Below are positions 37,831 to 46,372 of a DNA stretch of 64,000 bases, in pieces. The stretch spans positions 1,121,445 through 1,185,444 of the forward strand of contig NZ_JAJSAR010000002.1 of assembly GCF_021729085.1 (NCBI RefSeq). Reading direction: 5' to 3'. Source of the DNA: Pseudohongiella sp. O18. GTDB taxonomy: Bacteria > Pseudomonadota > Gammaproteobacteria > Pseudomonadales > Pseudohongiellaceae. The notes beneath the pieces are model-generated. The model ran no database searches. It had not been told where the DNA came from and saw only the letters and a program-made list of their open reading frames with translations. The translations under genes were made by a program, and so were the position numbers. Position 1 is the stretch's first letter; each line of letters opens with the position of its first letter.

Positions 37831-38063
37831 GGGCCGGGAGGTGGGTGTCAGCATCTCCATCAGACAGGTTTTTGCTCCTGCAAAACCTGCATTCCCGCCA
37901 TCCATGGCGGTTGGCGCGCTTTATCCTTTTGCATGGCGCCCGATAAGCGGGTAGGACTGTTCGAGTCCCGAGCCCGCGTAGCGAGCGAGGTCGAGTTCCG
38001 CACCGCCGGGCGCCAGGTGAAAGGATGCGATCCGGGCGCGATCTGACACCCACCTCTCGGCCC
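37831..38063. repeat. Nested palindromic element with 21-bp terminal inverted repeats
   Basis: The ends (37831-37851 and 38043-38063) are inverted copies with one mismatch in 21 bases. Inside are two further hairpins (CAGGTTTT/AAAACCTG within 37866-37890; CCGCCAT/ATGGCGG near 37895-37910) and the whole of repeat copy B. No transposase is encoded inside, so it could be a non-autonomous element or a structured RNA. Confidence 0.65.
37914..38042. repeat. Structured intergenic repeat, copy B (inverted)
   Basis: The inverted partner of the repeat at 37490-37614. Its long stem is TGGCGCCCG (37934-37942) with CGGGCGCCA (38007-38015). Relative to the other copy, two base pairs in this stem changed on both strands together and pairing is kept. 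The inner GGACT/AGTCC stem (37954-37958 with 37964-37968) is unchanged while its loop differs. Confidence 0.8.
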
Positions 38064-38082
38064 GCTCCAGAATCAAGAGTAC

Positions 38083-39288
38083 TTAAGAGCGCCGGAACGG
38101 TTGCAGCTGGCCGTAGGTGAGTGATCTCCAGAGCCATTCCAGCGGACCGAACCGGAAGTGCCGCAACCAGACAGGCGATAGCCACAGCTGCAGCACCCAC
38201 ACCCCAAACACAATCAGGATCTGCCCCCAGCGCTCCACCTGACCGATCAGTCCCAGCCCGTGGCCGTAGAAAATGAAACCACAGATCAGCGTCTGCATGA
38301 TGTAGTTGCTGAACGCCATGCGACCGGTAGCCGCCAGCCTGTCAGTCAGGGCAGTCAGTCGCTTGCCCTTGAGCGTCAGCACGATCAGCGCCATCCAGCC
38401 CAGGCTGACCAGCACACTGCCCCAGTAGTTGAATTGGGAGCCGGTGAACATCGAGGAAACCTGCCAGTCATTGCTGAAGTTCCAGAATATGCCGAAGGCA
38501 ACCAGTGGCAAGCCTGCCGCGAGACCCAGCCACAGCAGTCGCAAATAAACGACACGCTCTGCCCTGCCCGTTATGATGCCGGTTTTGTACAGTGCCATGC
38601 CCAGCAGCATCATGCCGCTTGCGCGCCAGAATCCCCACATCATCAGCACCAGCCCCTGCATCTCCTGAGTTGCCGGGACTCTGGCCTGCATCTGAGTGAC
38701 CCAGTTACCCTGAAATGCAGCAATTTCTTCGCTCATCTGCTGTGGGGCGGGTTGCCACCCAGGCAGGATCGTGGTCGTCACTTCTTCGGGAGGCATCGCG
38801 TTCAGAGCGACTCCCGTCAACAGATACAGCGCCGATGAGATTGAAAGCGCAAGCACTCCCAGAATTATCAGGGTCCGCACCGATTTGCGGCGCAGCGGAT
38901 ACAGCAGACAGGCGCAGATTCCGTAAAGGAACAGAATATCGCCAGACCACAGCAGGTAACCGTGCAATAAACCGAAGACCACCAGCCATAGATTTCGACG
39001 GTAATAGTATTTGGCAACAGATCGCCCGGAGGCCTCAGCGCGTTCGCAGAACAGCAGAATGCCGGCGCCAAACAGCATGGAGAACAGCGCCATCATCTTC
39101 TGATCGGTCAGCAGGTGGCCGATCGACCAGACGAGTCCGTTGATCCCCTCCAGGGAGCCAAAAGCCGCAGGATTAAGATAGGCTGCCATGGGCATGGCGA
39201 AGGACTGGATATTCATGACCAGAATACCCAGAACCGCCAGGCCACGGAGGACGTCCAGTGTTTCGATGCGTTGCGTCGTTGGTTGCAT
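38083..39288 (-). CDS. DUF418 domain integral membrane protein (YeiB-like)
   Basis: A 401-residue polytopic membrane protein with about ten hydrophobic helices. The N-terminus RIETLDVLRGLAVLGILVMNIQSFAMP is the usual opening of the DUF418/YeiB family (related to acyltransferase-like membrane proteins), and the C-terminal GRMAFSNYIMQTLICGFIFYGHGLGL belongs to the DUF418 domain. No substrate is established for this family. It lies between the palindromic repeats and the purF fragment, so it may have arrived, or been preserved, within a variable locus. Confidence 0.88.
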   Translation of the reverse strand: MQPTTQRIETLDVLRGLAVLGILVMNIQSFAMPMAAYLNPAAFGSLEGINGLVWSIGHLLTDQKMMALFSMLFGAGILLFCERAEASGRSVAKYYYRRNLWLVVFGLLHGYLLWSGDILFLYGICACLLYPLRRKSVRTLIILGVLALSISSALYLLTGVALNAMPPEEVTTTILPGWQPAPQQMSEEIAAFQGNWVTQMQARVPATQEMQGLVLMMWGFWRASGMMLLGMALYKTGIITGRAERVVYLRLLWLGLAAGLPLVAFGIFWNFSNDWQVSSMFTGSQFNYWGSVLVSLGWMALIVLTLKGKRLTALTDRLAATGRMAFSNYIMQTLICGFIFYGHGLGLIGQVERWGQILIVFGVWVLQLWLSPVWLRHFRFGPLEWLWRSLTYGQLQPFRRS

Positions 39289-39341
39289 GATCGAGAGCTC
39301 CTGTCAGCAGAAACTCTCTTATATCACAAACAGCGTGACCG

Positions 39342-39541
39342 TCATGCTTCTTCGTTAGCCGGCTCCGCCTTGGTATTGGCACGTGCCTGTTTGGCAGCGT
39401 CGTTGCGGGCGGCTCCAAGGGCCTTGAGGTATTGCTCGTCGACATCACCGCTGATGTATTCGCCGTTAAAGACCGCGCATTCAAACTGCTTGATCTTGGG
39501 GTTACCTTCGTGGGCGGCGGCGTTCAGATCGGGCACGACCT
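39342..39541 (-). pseudogene. Truncated duplicate of the purF 3' end
   Basis: The last 66 or so codons, including the stop, match the 3' end of purF at 40320-40518 with about 86% nucleotide and 90% amino-acid identity. Homology stops abruptly at the stop codon on one side and near 39541 on the other, where an in-frame TAA lies further upstream. A GTG at 39536 could start a 64-residue peptide, but without the catalytic N-terminus it cannot be an amidotransferase. Most differences from intact purF are silent, which suggests a diverged homologue rather than a recent duplication. Confidence 0.88.
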
Positions 39542-39586
39542 GAGCACTACTTTACGCAGTTAAAATATTTTTCTTCGTCTACTCCT

Positions 39587-40177
39587 TTATGAAACAGTAG
39601 TAACCCCATGATCGCTCCGTGATTTAGTTATCGTTATGTATATAAAGACGGCAATCAGAAATAGTAGTAATGCCGATATTGCACCCAAGCGGCCAAGTAC
39701 GGTCCGTGTTACAAATCTTCCTTCAAAATCCCAGTAATCATATAAGTCGGTTCCTTTGATCTGCAGTCGTCTCAACAGGACTTCCTGCTCAAAAAAAGTA
39801 CCAAATCTAACCTCATACAGTACGTCGACCTCCACACCTAGCATCCCTTGGAGCGTCTCAATACTGGGCGTACCATCGGTTGAACGGATTGGTAAAAAAG
39901 CTTCAAAATACTTGAAGCCTTCATCGCCATCAATAACAACAAACCGACCATACCGTGACGCGCCTGCATCATAGAGAACACCGCTATAGCTAGCTACTTC
40001 ATCCGGTGTAGGGTTCCCATTTATCAAGTTGAGGAAGTTTTGCCACACGATGATGAAACAGAGAAACCCAACTAAGCGAGCTACCCCAACAAACAAAACT
40101 CTGTTAGGCCGATCCCGACTGGGAAGGTCTAGAATCAGTATACGGAGAATAGATCCAATTTTTCTAATCACTGCCAA
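39587..40177 (-). CDS. AT-rich orphan membrane protein between two purF 3' ends
   Basis: A 196-residue protein not recognised from any family. It shows a hydrophobic helix near 28-50 (VLFVGVARLVGFLCFIIVW), an extra-membrane domain of about 115 residues containing GRFVVIDGDEGFKYFEAFLP and LGVEVDVLYEVRFGTFFEQEVLL, and a second helix near 163-184. The bases are clearly richer in A and T than the neighbouring genes, and the codons used differ, both signs of acquisition by transfer. It is flanked by homologous purF 3' ends in the same orientation. A function cannot be proposed. Confidence 0.7.
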   Translation of the reverse strand: MAVIRKIGSILRILILDLPSRDRPNRVLFVGVARLVGFLCFIIVWQNFLNLINGNPTPDEVASYSGVLYDAGASRYGRFVVIDGDEGFKYFEAFLPIRSTDGTPSIETLQGMLGVEVDVLYEVRFGTFFEQEVLLRRLQIKGTDLYDYWDFEGRFVTRTVLGRLGAISALLLFLIAVFIYITITKSRSDHGVTTVS

Positions 40178-40319
40178 ACCACAGTAGGACTTTATAGGCT
40201 ATAGTTGTCAATTCGCTGAATCTTAGCCCGAAACTAACTACCTCCCTATTAGCCAATTGGGTAAAGGGAGGTGATTTTCGAGCAAGAAAGATGGTTTATC
40301 AGTTGGTCGCTGATCGGCG

Positions 40320-41828
40320 TCACGCCTCATCGTTAGCCGGCTCGGCCTTGGTGTTGGCGCGGGCTTTTTTAGCAGCGTCGTTGCGGGCGGCTTCCAGGGC
40401 CTTGAGGTACTGCTGATCGACATCGCCGGTGATGTATTCACCGTTGAAGACCGCACATTCAAACTGCTTGATCTTTGGGTTGCCTTCGTGGGCAGCCGCG
40501 ATCAGGTCGGGCAGGTCCTGGAAAACCAGCCAGTCGGCGCCGATCAGTTCCTGTACCTGCAGTTCGGTACGATCATGAGCGATCAGCTCGGAGGCTGCCG
40601 GCATGTCGATTCCGTAGACGTTGGGGTAACGCACGGGTGGTGCTGCAGAAGCGAAGTACACTTTGCGGGCACCGGCTTCGCGGGCCATCTGGATGATCTG
40701 GCGACAGGTGGTGCCACGCACGATGGAGTCATCGACCAGCAATACGTTCTTGCCGCGGAATTCGAGTTCGATGGCATTGAGTTTCTGGCGCACGGATTTA
40801 CGACGCTCACTCTGACCCGGCATAATGAAGGTACGGCCGATGTAGCGGTTCTTGACGAAACCTTCGCGGTATTTGACGCCCAGATGGTTGGCCAGTTCCA
40901 GCGCGGAGGTGCGGCTGGTGTCGGGAATCGGAATGACCACGTCGATGTCGTGGTCCGGACGCAGGCGTTTGACCTTGTCGGCGAGGCGCTCACCCATTCT
41001 CAGACGTGCCTTGTAAACCGAGATTCCGTCCATCAGGGAGTCAGGTCGCGCAAAATAGACATGTTCGAAGATACACGGGGCATAGGGCGCGGGCTCGGAG
41101 CAGATACGGGTGTGCAGATTGCCCTTGGAGTCGATGTACACGGCCTCACCAGGTGCCACGTCTCTCACCAGGTCAAAACCCTGCGAGTCCAGCGCGACGC
41201 TCTCTGACGCCAGCATGTATTCGGTCTGGCCGCCTGCCACTTCTTTCTTGCCAAACACCAGTGGACGAATGCCGTTTTTGTCGCGGAAACCAACAATGCC
41301 GTAACCGGTGATCATGACCAGTGCGACATAACCACCCCGACAGCGACGATGAACACCCTCCACTGCCTGGAAAACATCTTCAGCAGTCGGCGCAACGCGG
41401 CCAACCTGCTGCAGTTCGTGGGCAAAAATGTTGAGCAGGACTTCGGAGTCGGAATCGGTGTTGATGTGACGAAGGTCTTCGGAATACAGTTCTTCGGAGA
41501 GTTTGGCGGAGTTGGTCAGGTTGCCGTTATGGGCCAGGCAGAGGCCGTAGGGAGAGTTTACATAAAACGGTTGCGCCAGCGCCGGACTGGAGCTGCCGGC
41601 GGTGGGATAGCGGACATGGCCAATACCCATCTTGCCGGTCAGGCGCCGCATATGTCGGGTTCGAAAGACATCTTTAACCAGGCCGTTGTCTTTGCGCAAA
41701 TTCAGCTTGCCGTTATCGCAGGTTGCAATACCTGCCGCATCCTGACCGCGATGCTGCAACACCGTCAGTGTATCGTAGAGTGAAACGGCCACATCTGAGT
41801 TGCCAACGATGCCAACTAAACCACACAT
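40320..41828 (-). CDS. purF: Amidophosphoribosyltransferase
   Basis: Catalyses the first committed step of purine synthesis, forming phosphoribosylamine from PRPP and glutamine. The 502-residue product begins MCGLVGIVG, giving Cys2 as the N-terminal glutaminase nucleophile after methionine removal, and has the PRPP motif [18 protein letters not shown] in the synthase half. The last 66 codons recur as a diverged fragment at 39342-39541. It follows cvpA, the usual order. The 142-nt gap downstream has a hairpin (ACCTCCCT / AGGGAGGT around CCAATTGG) without a clear T tract. Confidence 0.97.
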   Translation of the reverse strand: MCGLVGIVGNSDVAVSLYDTLTVLQHRGQDAAGIATCDNGKLNLRKDNGLVKDVFRTRHMRRLTGKMGIGHVRYPTAGSSSPALAQPFYVNSPYGLCLAHNGNLTNSAKLSEELYSEDLRHINTDSDSEVLLNIFAHELQQVGRVAPTAEDVFQAVEGVHRRCRGGYVALVMITGYGIVGFRDKNGIRPLVFGKKEVAGGQTEYMLASESVALDSQGFDLVRDVAPGEAVYIDSKGNLHTRICSEPAPYAPCIFEHVYFARPDSLMDGISVYKARLRMGERLADKVKRLRPDHDIDVVIPIPDTSRTSALELANHLGVKYREGFVKNRYIGRTFIMPGQSERRKSVRQKLNAIELEFRGKNVLLVDDSIVRGTTCRQIIQMAREAGARKVYFASAAPPVRYPNVYGIDMPAASELIAHDRTELQVQELIGADWLVFQDLPDLIAAAHEGNPKIKQFECAVFNGEYITGDVDQQYLKALEAARNDAAKKARANTKAEPANDEA

Positions 41829-41858
41829 GCAAAATACTCCATAAACCAGCGTAAAAAA

Positions 41859-42335
41859 TCAGACTGCGGCAGGATCGCTGCCGAGCATGGATTGTCCCCA
41901 TTCGATAACACGTTCAATGTAAGGAATGGCAACAGACTCCTGCCACCAGAGCTCCAGGCTGTAGGAGCTGGCAGCAAAATAGACAACAATGGCAACAATG
42001 ATCACACCGCGCGCCACCCCAAACAGAGTGCCCAGCAACCGGTCGGTCATCTGCAGACCCACCATGCTGACCAGTCGCGCCATGAAATGATTGATGATGC
42101 CGCCGACGATCAGAGTAAGCAGACACAGCACGGCAAAGGCCAGCGCGTAACGGGCGGTTTCATTGTCAGTAACTGTAAAAAACGGTGCCAGATGCGGGCT
42201 GTAAAGCCGCGCCACGACGATGGCGGCGATCCATGCCAGCACGGACAGTACTTCGCGCACAAATCCGCGCGAGATACCAAAGACTGCGGAGATGCTCACC
42301 ACGATCAGGATTGCTACATCGACCCAGTTCAGCAT
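41859..42335 (-). CDS. cvpA: CvpA family inner-membrane protein
   Basis: A 158-residue protein with four predicted transmembrane helices: WVDVAILIVVSISAVFGISRG (about 4-24), VLAWIAAIVVARLYS, YALAFAVLCLLTLIVGGIINHF and VARGVIIVAIVVYFAASSY. This matches the CvpA family, first found through colicin V production and conserved upstream of purF. Its exact role is unsettled; envelope homeostasis is suspected. It sits 3 nt after dedD and 30 nt before purF. Confidence 0.93.
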   Translation of the reverse strand: MLNWVDVAILIVVSISAVFGISRGFVREVLSVLAWIAAIVVARLYSPHLAPFFTVTDNETARYALAFAVLCLLTLIVGGIINHFMARLVSMVGLQMTDRLLGTLFGVARGVIIVAIVVYFAASSYSLELWWQESVAIPYIERVIEWGQSMLGSDPAAV

Positions 42336-42338
42336 CTG

Positions 42339-43052
42339 TTACTCCTCAATCTGGTAGCGCACCACCAGCCCATTGAGCTCGTAATCGGAGCGCAGCATTT
42401 CCAGCAGACTCTGGGCTGCGGCACGGTCTACCAGTGGCCCAACAAACACAGCTGTCAACGGCCCCTGACTTGAATCGATCTGCCGTGTGTAGGCACGATG
42501 CCCATCTCCCACCAGGCGGTTCAACAGATTGCTGGCATTAGCCTGGCTGGAAAACGATGCCAGTCGCACACTCCACGCTTCGGGCAGTCCTCGATAATCA
42601 AGCGCCGACGTCACTTCTGCCTGCTGATCGGCCGGTGTCGCTTGTGTAGTTTCAGCAGCGGCCTGTGCAGTTTCTGGAGCGGCTTCAGCAGTCTGCGGCT
42701 CGGCTTCGGCGGTGTCGCTCGTTGTTGAGCCGGAGTCAGCCTGCGCGAGGCCTGCGTTGTCAGTGCCCGCTTCAGTCTGTTCGCTGGCTGAAGCTGGCTC
42801 GTCCGTTGCTTGGGCGGGTTCTTGTTCAGGCTCGGTCTGTGGCCTTATGCGGATGGCATCCGTATCGGCCGTAATCACCGGTCGAGTCGGCATCTCCCGG
42901 GTAACATCGGGACGAGCTGGCTCTGCAGGAATATTGGTTTGCAGTGGTGGTTGGTAACTGCCTTCGCCGTCGAAAATCATCGGCAGTAATATCAGGGCGA
43001 GCAGGCCCAGTACCAGCGTGCCAATCAGTCGTTGACGGGTGTTCTGATTCAA
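42339..43052 (-). CDS. dedD: SPOR domain protein, DedD-like
   Basis: A 237-residue protein with one N-terminal transmembrane helix (about 10-27), a Glu/Ala/Thr/Gln-rich linker (about 60-145), and a C-terminal SPOR domain (about 158-237; WSVRLASFSSQANASNLLNRL, then AVFVGPLVDRAAAQSLLEML). SPOR domains bind denuded septal peptidoglycan, and DedD contributes to cell division in E. coli. The place between folC and cvpA is the conserved one. Confidence 0.9.
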   Translation of the reverse strand: MNQNTRQRLIGTLVLGLLALILLPMIFDGEGSYQPPLQTNIPAEPARPDVTREMPTRPVITADTDAIRIRPQTEPEQEPAQATDEPASASEQTEAGTDNAGLAQADSGSTTSDTAEAEPQTAEAAPETAQAAAETTQATPADQQAEVTSALDYRGLPEAWSVRLASFSSQANASNLLNRLVGDGHRAYTRQIDSSQGPLTAVFVGPLVDRAAAQSLLEMLRSDYELNGLVVRYQIEE

Positions 43053-43117
43053 AGCGGCAGGGCCTCTTTTTTAACAGTTGCTGTCACTGTCTGTCTCTGT
43101 GTTCCGGGCGACGCTGA

Positions 43118-44569
43118 TCAGGTCTTCGGCGATAACCAGTGCAGCGCATCGGATACGGTGAAAAAAGAACCACATACAACAAGCAGATCATGCGGCGACG
43201 CTTCACGACAGGCTGAGTCGAGTGCACTGCCGACATCCGTAAAGGCACGAATGCTGGCGGTATCAGCGGTCTCACCAATACCCGCTTCGCGCAGCCGCCC
43301 GGCGAGTTGTTCGGCACCGATGCAGCGCGGCATATCGACGTGCGCAATATACCAGAAATCGACATGCTTTTCTAAAGGCGAAACGTATCCAATATGATCT
43401 TTGTCCTGCATCATCGCCAAAATCACCCGGATGCTGGGGCTGTGCCCGACCGCTGGTGTCTCGCTACCCTGCCCCGCCTGTCCATCCCGTTTGCGCCAGC
43501 TCGCCAGCTCTGCTGCCAGCGACAGTGCCGCCTGGGGGTTGTGGGACACATCCAGCAGTACTGTTCTGCTTTTGTTTTGTGCCGGATCTGTGGTCTGATC
43601 AAAGGCAATTGTCAGGTACTGCAGTCGTCCGGCCAGTTGCAGCGTCGGCAACATGGACAGCAGGACTGAGTTCAGCTGTTCCTGGTCAGTAATCAAGCCG
43701 CTCAGCACCGCGGCCTGCAAAGCACCAGCAACATTGCGCGTCTGCAGGCGTGGCATGGGCAGATTGTTCAGTTGCCACCGGGGCCCGCTCACGCGGCTTT
43801 CACCCCCTGCACTCGTCAGGGAGTCTGCCGCCGTGCCGGCGACGCCAGAGTGCGTGCTGGCAACCGTCAATTCACAGCGCCACACGGGACCGTCGTCGAT
43901 CGCATTAAATTCCCGACCAATCAAATAAAGCGGGCTAGCCAGCGATTCGGCTATCTCCAGCAGATTGGCTGGCGGATTGGCATCAACACAAACAACCGGT
44001 TTGCCGGCTCTCATGATGCCTGCTTTTTCGCGCGCCACTGATTCGCGGCTGTTACCCAGGTATTCCTGGTGATCCAGGCCGATGCTGCTGATGATGGCGA
44101 CGTCGGCATCGATGATGTTCACAGCATCGAGTCGACCACCCAGACCGACCTCCAATACCACGACATCCAGCGGCGACTGCTGAAAAATCATCAGTGCTGC
44201 CAGCGTACCAAACTCAAAATAGCTGAGAGAGATATCACCGCGCATCTGCTCGATGCGCTCGAAAGCATCGATCAATGGCTGGTCAGTGATGTCCTGACCG
44301 TTGAGTCGCACACGTTCGTTGTAGTTCAGGATGTGCGGGGAGGTATAAGTACCGACACGGAGCTTCAGGGCCAGCGATAGCGCCTCCAGCGCCGCCACGT
44401 GGCTGCCCTTGCCGTTGGTGCCGGTAACCGTGATTACGGTAGGCGCCGGTCGGGTGACGCCAAGTCGCTGCGCGACCTCACGCACCCGGTCCAGGCCCAT
44501 GTCGATTTCAGAAGGGTGTAAACGCTGGATATAGTCCAGCCATTGCGCCAGGGTGGCGGCCTGCGTCAT
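43118..44569 (-). CDS. folC: Bifunctional folylpolyglutamate/dihydrofolate synthase
   Basis: Adds glutamate to dihydropteroate to make dihydrofolate, and further glutamates to folates. The 483-residue product has the ATP-binding TVTGTNGKGSHVAAL (about 44-58), SPHILNYNERVRLNG, the EVGLGGRLDAVNIID region and a Mur-ligase-like C-terminal domain (DVSHNPQAAL). It is some 50-60 residues longer than E. coli FolC, mainly through extra Ser/Gly-rich stretches near 230-255 and 360-385. It lies 3 nt after the accD stop. Confidence 0.96.
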   Translation of the reverse strand: MTQAATLAQWLDYIQRLHPSEIDMGLDRVREVAQRLGVTRPAPTVITVTGTNGKGSHVAALEALSLALKLRVGTYTSPHILNYNERVRLNGQDITDQPLIDAFERIEQMRGDISLSYFEFGTLAALMIFQQSPLDVVVLEVGLGGRLDAVNIIDADVAIISSIGLDHQEYLGNSRESVAREKAGIMRAGKPVVCVDANPPANLLEIAESLASPLYLIGREFNAIDDGPVWRCELTVASTHSGVAGTAADSLTSAGGESRVSGPRWQLNNLPMPRLQTRNVAGALQAAVLSGLITDQEQLNSVLLSMLPTLQLAGRLQYLTIAFDQTTDPAQNKSRTVLLDVSHNPQAALSLAAELASWRKRDGQAGQGSETPAVGHSPSIRVILAMMQDKDHIGYVSPLEKHVDFWYIAHVDMPRCIGAEQLAGRLREAGIGETADTASIRAFTDVGSALDSACREASPHDLLVVCGSFFTVSDALHWLSPKT

Positions 44570-44572
44570 TTA

Positions 44573-45451
44573 TCAGGCAGCCGGCGGCAGTTGCATCAGC
44601 TTGGAAACCAGACCAGCGACGGTGCGGCGCATATCCTTGCGATGCACGATCATATCGATAGCGCCATGCTCCAGCAGGAACTCGCTGCGCTGGAAACCTT
44701 CCGGCAGTTTGACGCGAACCGTCTGACGAATCACGTCGGGACCTGTGAAACCTACCAGAGCGCGAGGTTCGGCGACGTTAATGTCACCCAGCATCGCGAG
44801 ACTGGCCGAGACACCGCCGTAAACTGGATCGACCAGCACGGAGATGAACGGCAGACCTTCGCCACGCAGACGCTCCAGCGCAGCAGAAGTTTTTGCCATC
44901 TGCATCAGGGATACCAGTGCTTCCTGCATACGGGCGCCACCACTGGTGGAGAAACAGATCAGCGGCAGGCGCTGCTGGATGCAGGTGTTGATCGCCTGCA
45001 CAAATTTCTCACCCACCACGGCACCCATGGAACCACCAATAAAGCCGAATTCGAAGGCTGCAACAACTGCCTCGACATCGCATACCTTGCCCTGCACAAC
45101 CACCAGGGCATCCTTCTCACCGGTGCTTTTCTGCGCGGCGGACAGACGATCTTTGTACTTTTTGAGATCCTTGAACTTCAGGATATCTACGGGCTCGATA
45201 TCCTCGAACAGCTCCTGTGCGCTGTCATCGTCCAGAAACAGGTCCAGACGACGCCGTGCGGTAATACGCATGTGATGGTCGCACTTGGGGCAGACATCGT
45301 GATTACGCTCGAGGTCGGGACGATACAGGACTGCCTCACAGCGTGGGCATTTCTTCCAGAGCCCTTCGGGCACACTGGATTTCTGTTTGGCACCATCGGG
45401 CGCCGCACTGCTGTTGCGAATGGAGGGAAGGATTTTGTTAATCCAGCTCAT
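44573..45451 (-). CDS. accD: Acetyl-CoA carboxylase carboxyltransferase subunit beta
   Basis: With AccA it transfers carboxyl groups from biotin to acetyl-CoA, making malonyl-CoA for fatty acid synthesis. The 292-residue product has the N-terminal four-cysteine zinc ribbon (Cys35, Cys38, Cys54, Cys57 in [12 protein letters not shown]...CPKCDHH) and the crotonase-like core with [20 protein letters not shown] and [16 protein letters not shown]. The family is about 290-305 residues. accD-folC-dedD-cvpA-purF looks like one transcription unit. Confidence 0.97.
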   Translation of the reverse strand: MSWINKILPSIRNSSAAPDGAKQKSSVPEGLWKKCPRCEAVLYRPDLERNHDVCPKCDHHMRITARRRLDLFLDDDSAQELFEDIEPVDILKFKDLKKYKDRLSAAQKSTGEKDALVVVQGKVCDVEAVVAAFEFGFIGGSMGAVVGEKFVQAINTCIQQRLPLICFSTSGGARMQEALVSLMQMAKTSAALERLRGEGLPFISVLVDPVYGGVSASLAMLGDINVAEPRALVGFTGPDVIRQTVRVKLPEGFQRSEFLLEHGAIDMIVHRKDMRRTVAGLVSKLMQLPPAA

Positions 45452-45512
45452 ACCTGATTCCTGTCAATCGATTCCTGATGTTTAAAGCCCAAGTTATGGC
45501 CTCGGGTCGGGT

Positions 45513-45521
45513 ACTATAACA
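45513..45521 (-). promoter_or_regulatory. Candidate extended -10 promoter for accD-folC-dedD-cvpA-purF
   Basis: On the minus strand TGTTATAGT lies in the 82-nt gap between trpA and accD. No good -35 box is seen, because that region falls in the trpA 3' end. Confidence 0.4.
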
Positions 45522-45533
45522 TTTTCCGCCAAT

Positions 45534-46346
45534 CTATGCGTCAAGCGCCTTGCGCAGACGCCCGATCAGCTCGCAGGCCTGCGCTACAGCGGCCTCATCA
45601 CGGGCGCCAGAGTCAGTCAGCTCGCCGATTTTCTGGACCAGTGCACTACCCACGATAACCCCGTCACTGATAGCTGCCATTGATGTTGCGCTGGCCTCAT
45701 CCTTGATGCCAAAGCCCACCACGACAGGCAGCTCAGTGCGCTCGCGAAGCGCTTTAACACGCTCGGCAATTGAGTCTGCGTCAGTGATGGCAGCCCCGGT
45801 GACGCCCTTCAGCGACACATAGTACAGGTAACCTGAACTGTGCTCACAGATACCCTGGAGGCGCTTTTCGGTTGTCGTGGGAGCCACAAGGAAAATGATA
45901 TCCATCTCGGCCGGTTGCGTCAGTGCCAGCAGTTCTTTCGCCTCACTGACCGGCAGATCCACCACCAGCACGCCGTCAACGCCTGCCGAGCTGGCCTGGC
46001 TGACGAAGTTCTCATAACCCATGACTTCCAGTGGGTTCAGATAACCCATCAGCACAATTGGCGTTTTGTCATCTTTCTGACGAAACTCGCTGACGATGGA
46101 CAGCACGGTCTTCATGCCCACGCCCTGGCGCAGCGCGCGCTCGGCGCCCAGCTGAATCACCGGACCGTCAGAGGATGGGTCGCTGAATGGCACACCCAGC
46201 TCGATGATGTCAGCGCCGTTGCTGACCAGCTGGTGCATCAGGGTCACCGTGGTGTCCCGGTCGGGGTCACCAGCCACCAGATAAGGTACCAGAACCTTGC
46301 GGCCCGCCTGTTTGGCGGCCGCAATCGTTTTGCTGATTCTACTCAT
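45534..46346 (-). CDS. trpA: Tryptophan synthase alpha chain
   Basis: Cleaves indole-3-glycerol phosphate to indole, which passes through a tunnel to TrpB. The 270-residue TIM-barrel has the catalytic Glu in IIELGVPFSDPSSDGPVIQ (about 47-65) and the Asp of the same motif, plus the phosphate-binding GFGIKDEASA and GVIVGSALV. It follows trpB after 26 nt; trpF, trpB and trpA form one unit. Confidence 0.97.
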   Translation of the reverse strand: MSRISKTIAAAKQAGRKVLVPYLVAGDPDRDTTVTLMHQLVSNGADIIELGVPFSDPSSDGPVIQLGAERALRQGVGMKTVLSIVSEFRQKDDKTPIVLMGYLNPLEVMGYENFVSQASSAGVDGVLVVDLPVSEAKELLALTQPAEMDIIFLVAPTTTEKRLQGICEHSSGYLYYVSLKGVTGAAITDADSIAERVKALRERTELPVVVGFGIKDEASATSMAAISDGVIVGSALVQKIGELTDSGARDEAAVAQACELIGRLRKALDA

Positions 46347-46372
46347 GTTCGCTTGCCTCTCCCTGTGCTCTG

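Noticed and set aside
37459-37954. Several open frames of 60-70 codons in the gap after yciH
   Set aside because: They lie across the two inverted repeat copies and are explained by the GC-rich palindromes; no ribosome binding sites or family matches were seen.
37954-37969. A T-arm-like sequence (GGACTGTTCGAGTCC) suggesting a tRNA or tRNA fragment
   Set aside because: No acceptor, D or anticodon arms can be built around it, and the sister repeat copy keeps the stem but changes the loop to CAGAC. It is an inner hairpin of the repeat.
39342-39541. The purF fragment considered as a free-standing small gene with a GTG start
   Set aside because: It contains only the C-terminal 64 residues of PurF without catalytic parts, and its similarity ends sharply at both sides, so a remnant is more likely.
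44543-45457. A 304-codon plus-strand frame opposite accD
   Set aside because: It is antisense to conserved accD, has no ribosome binding site of note and no protein family match.
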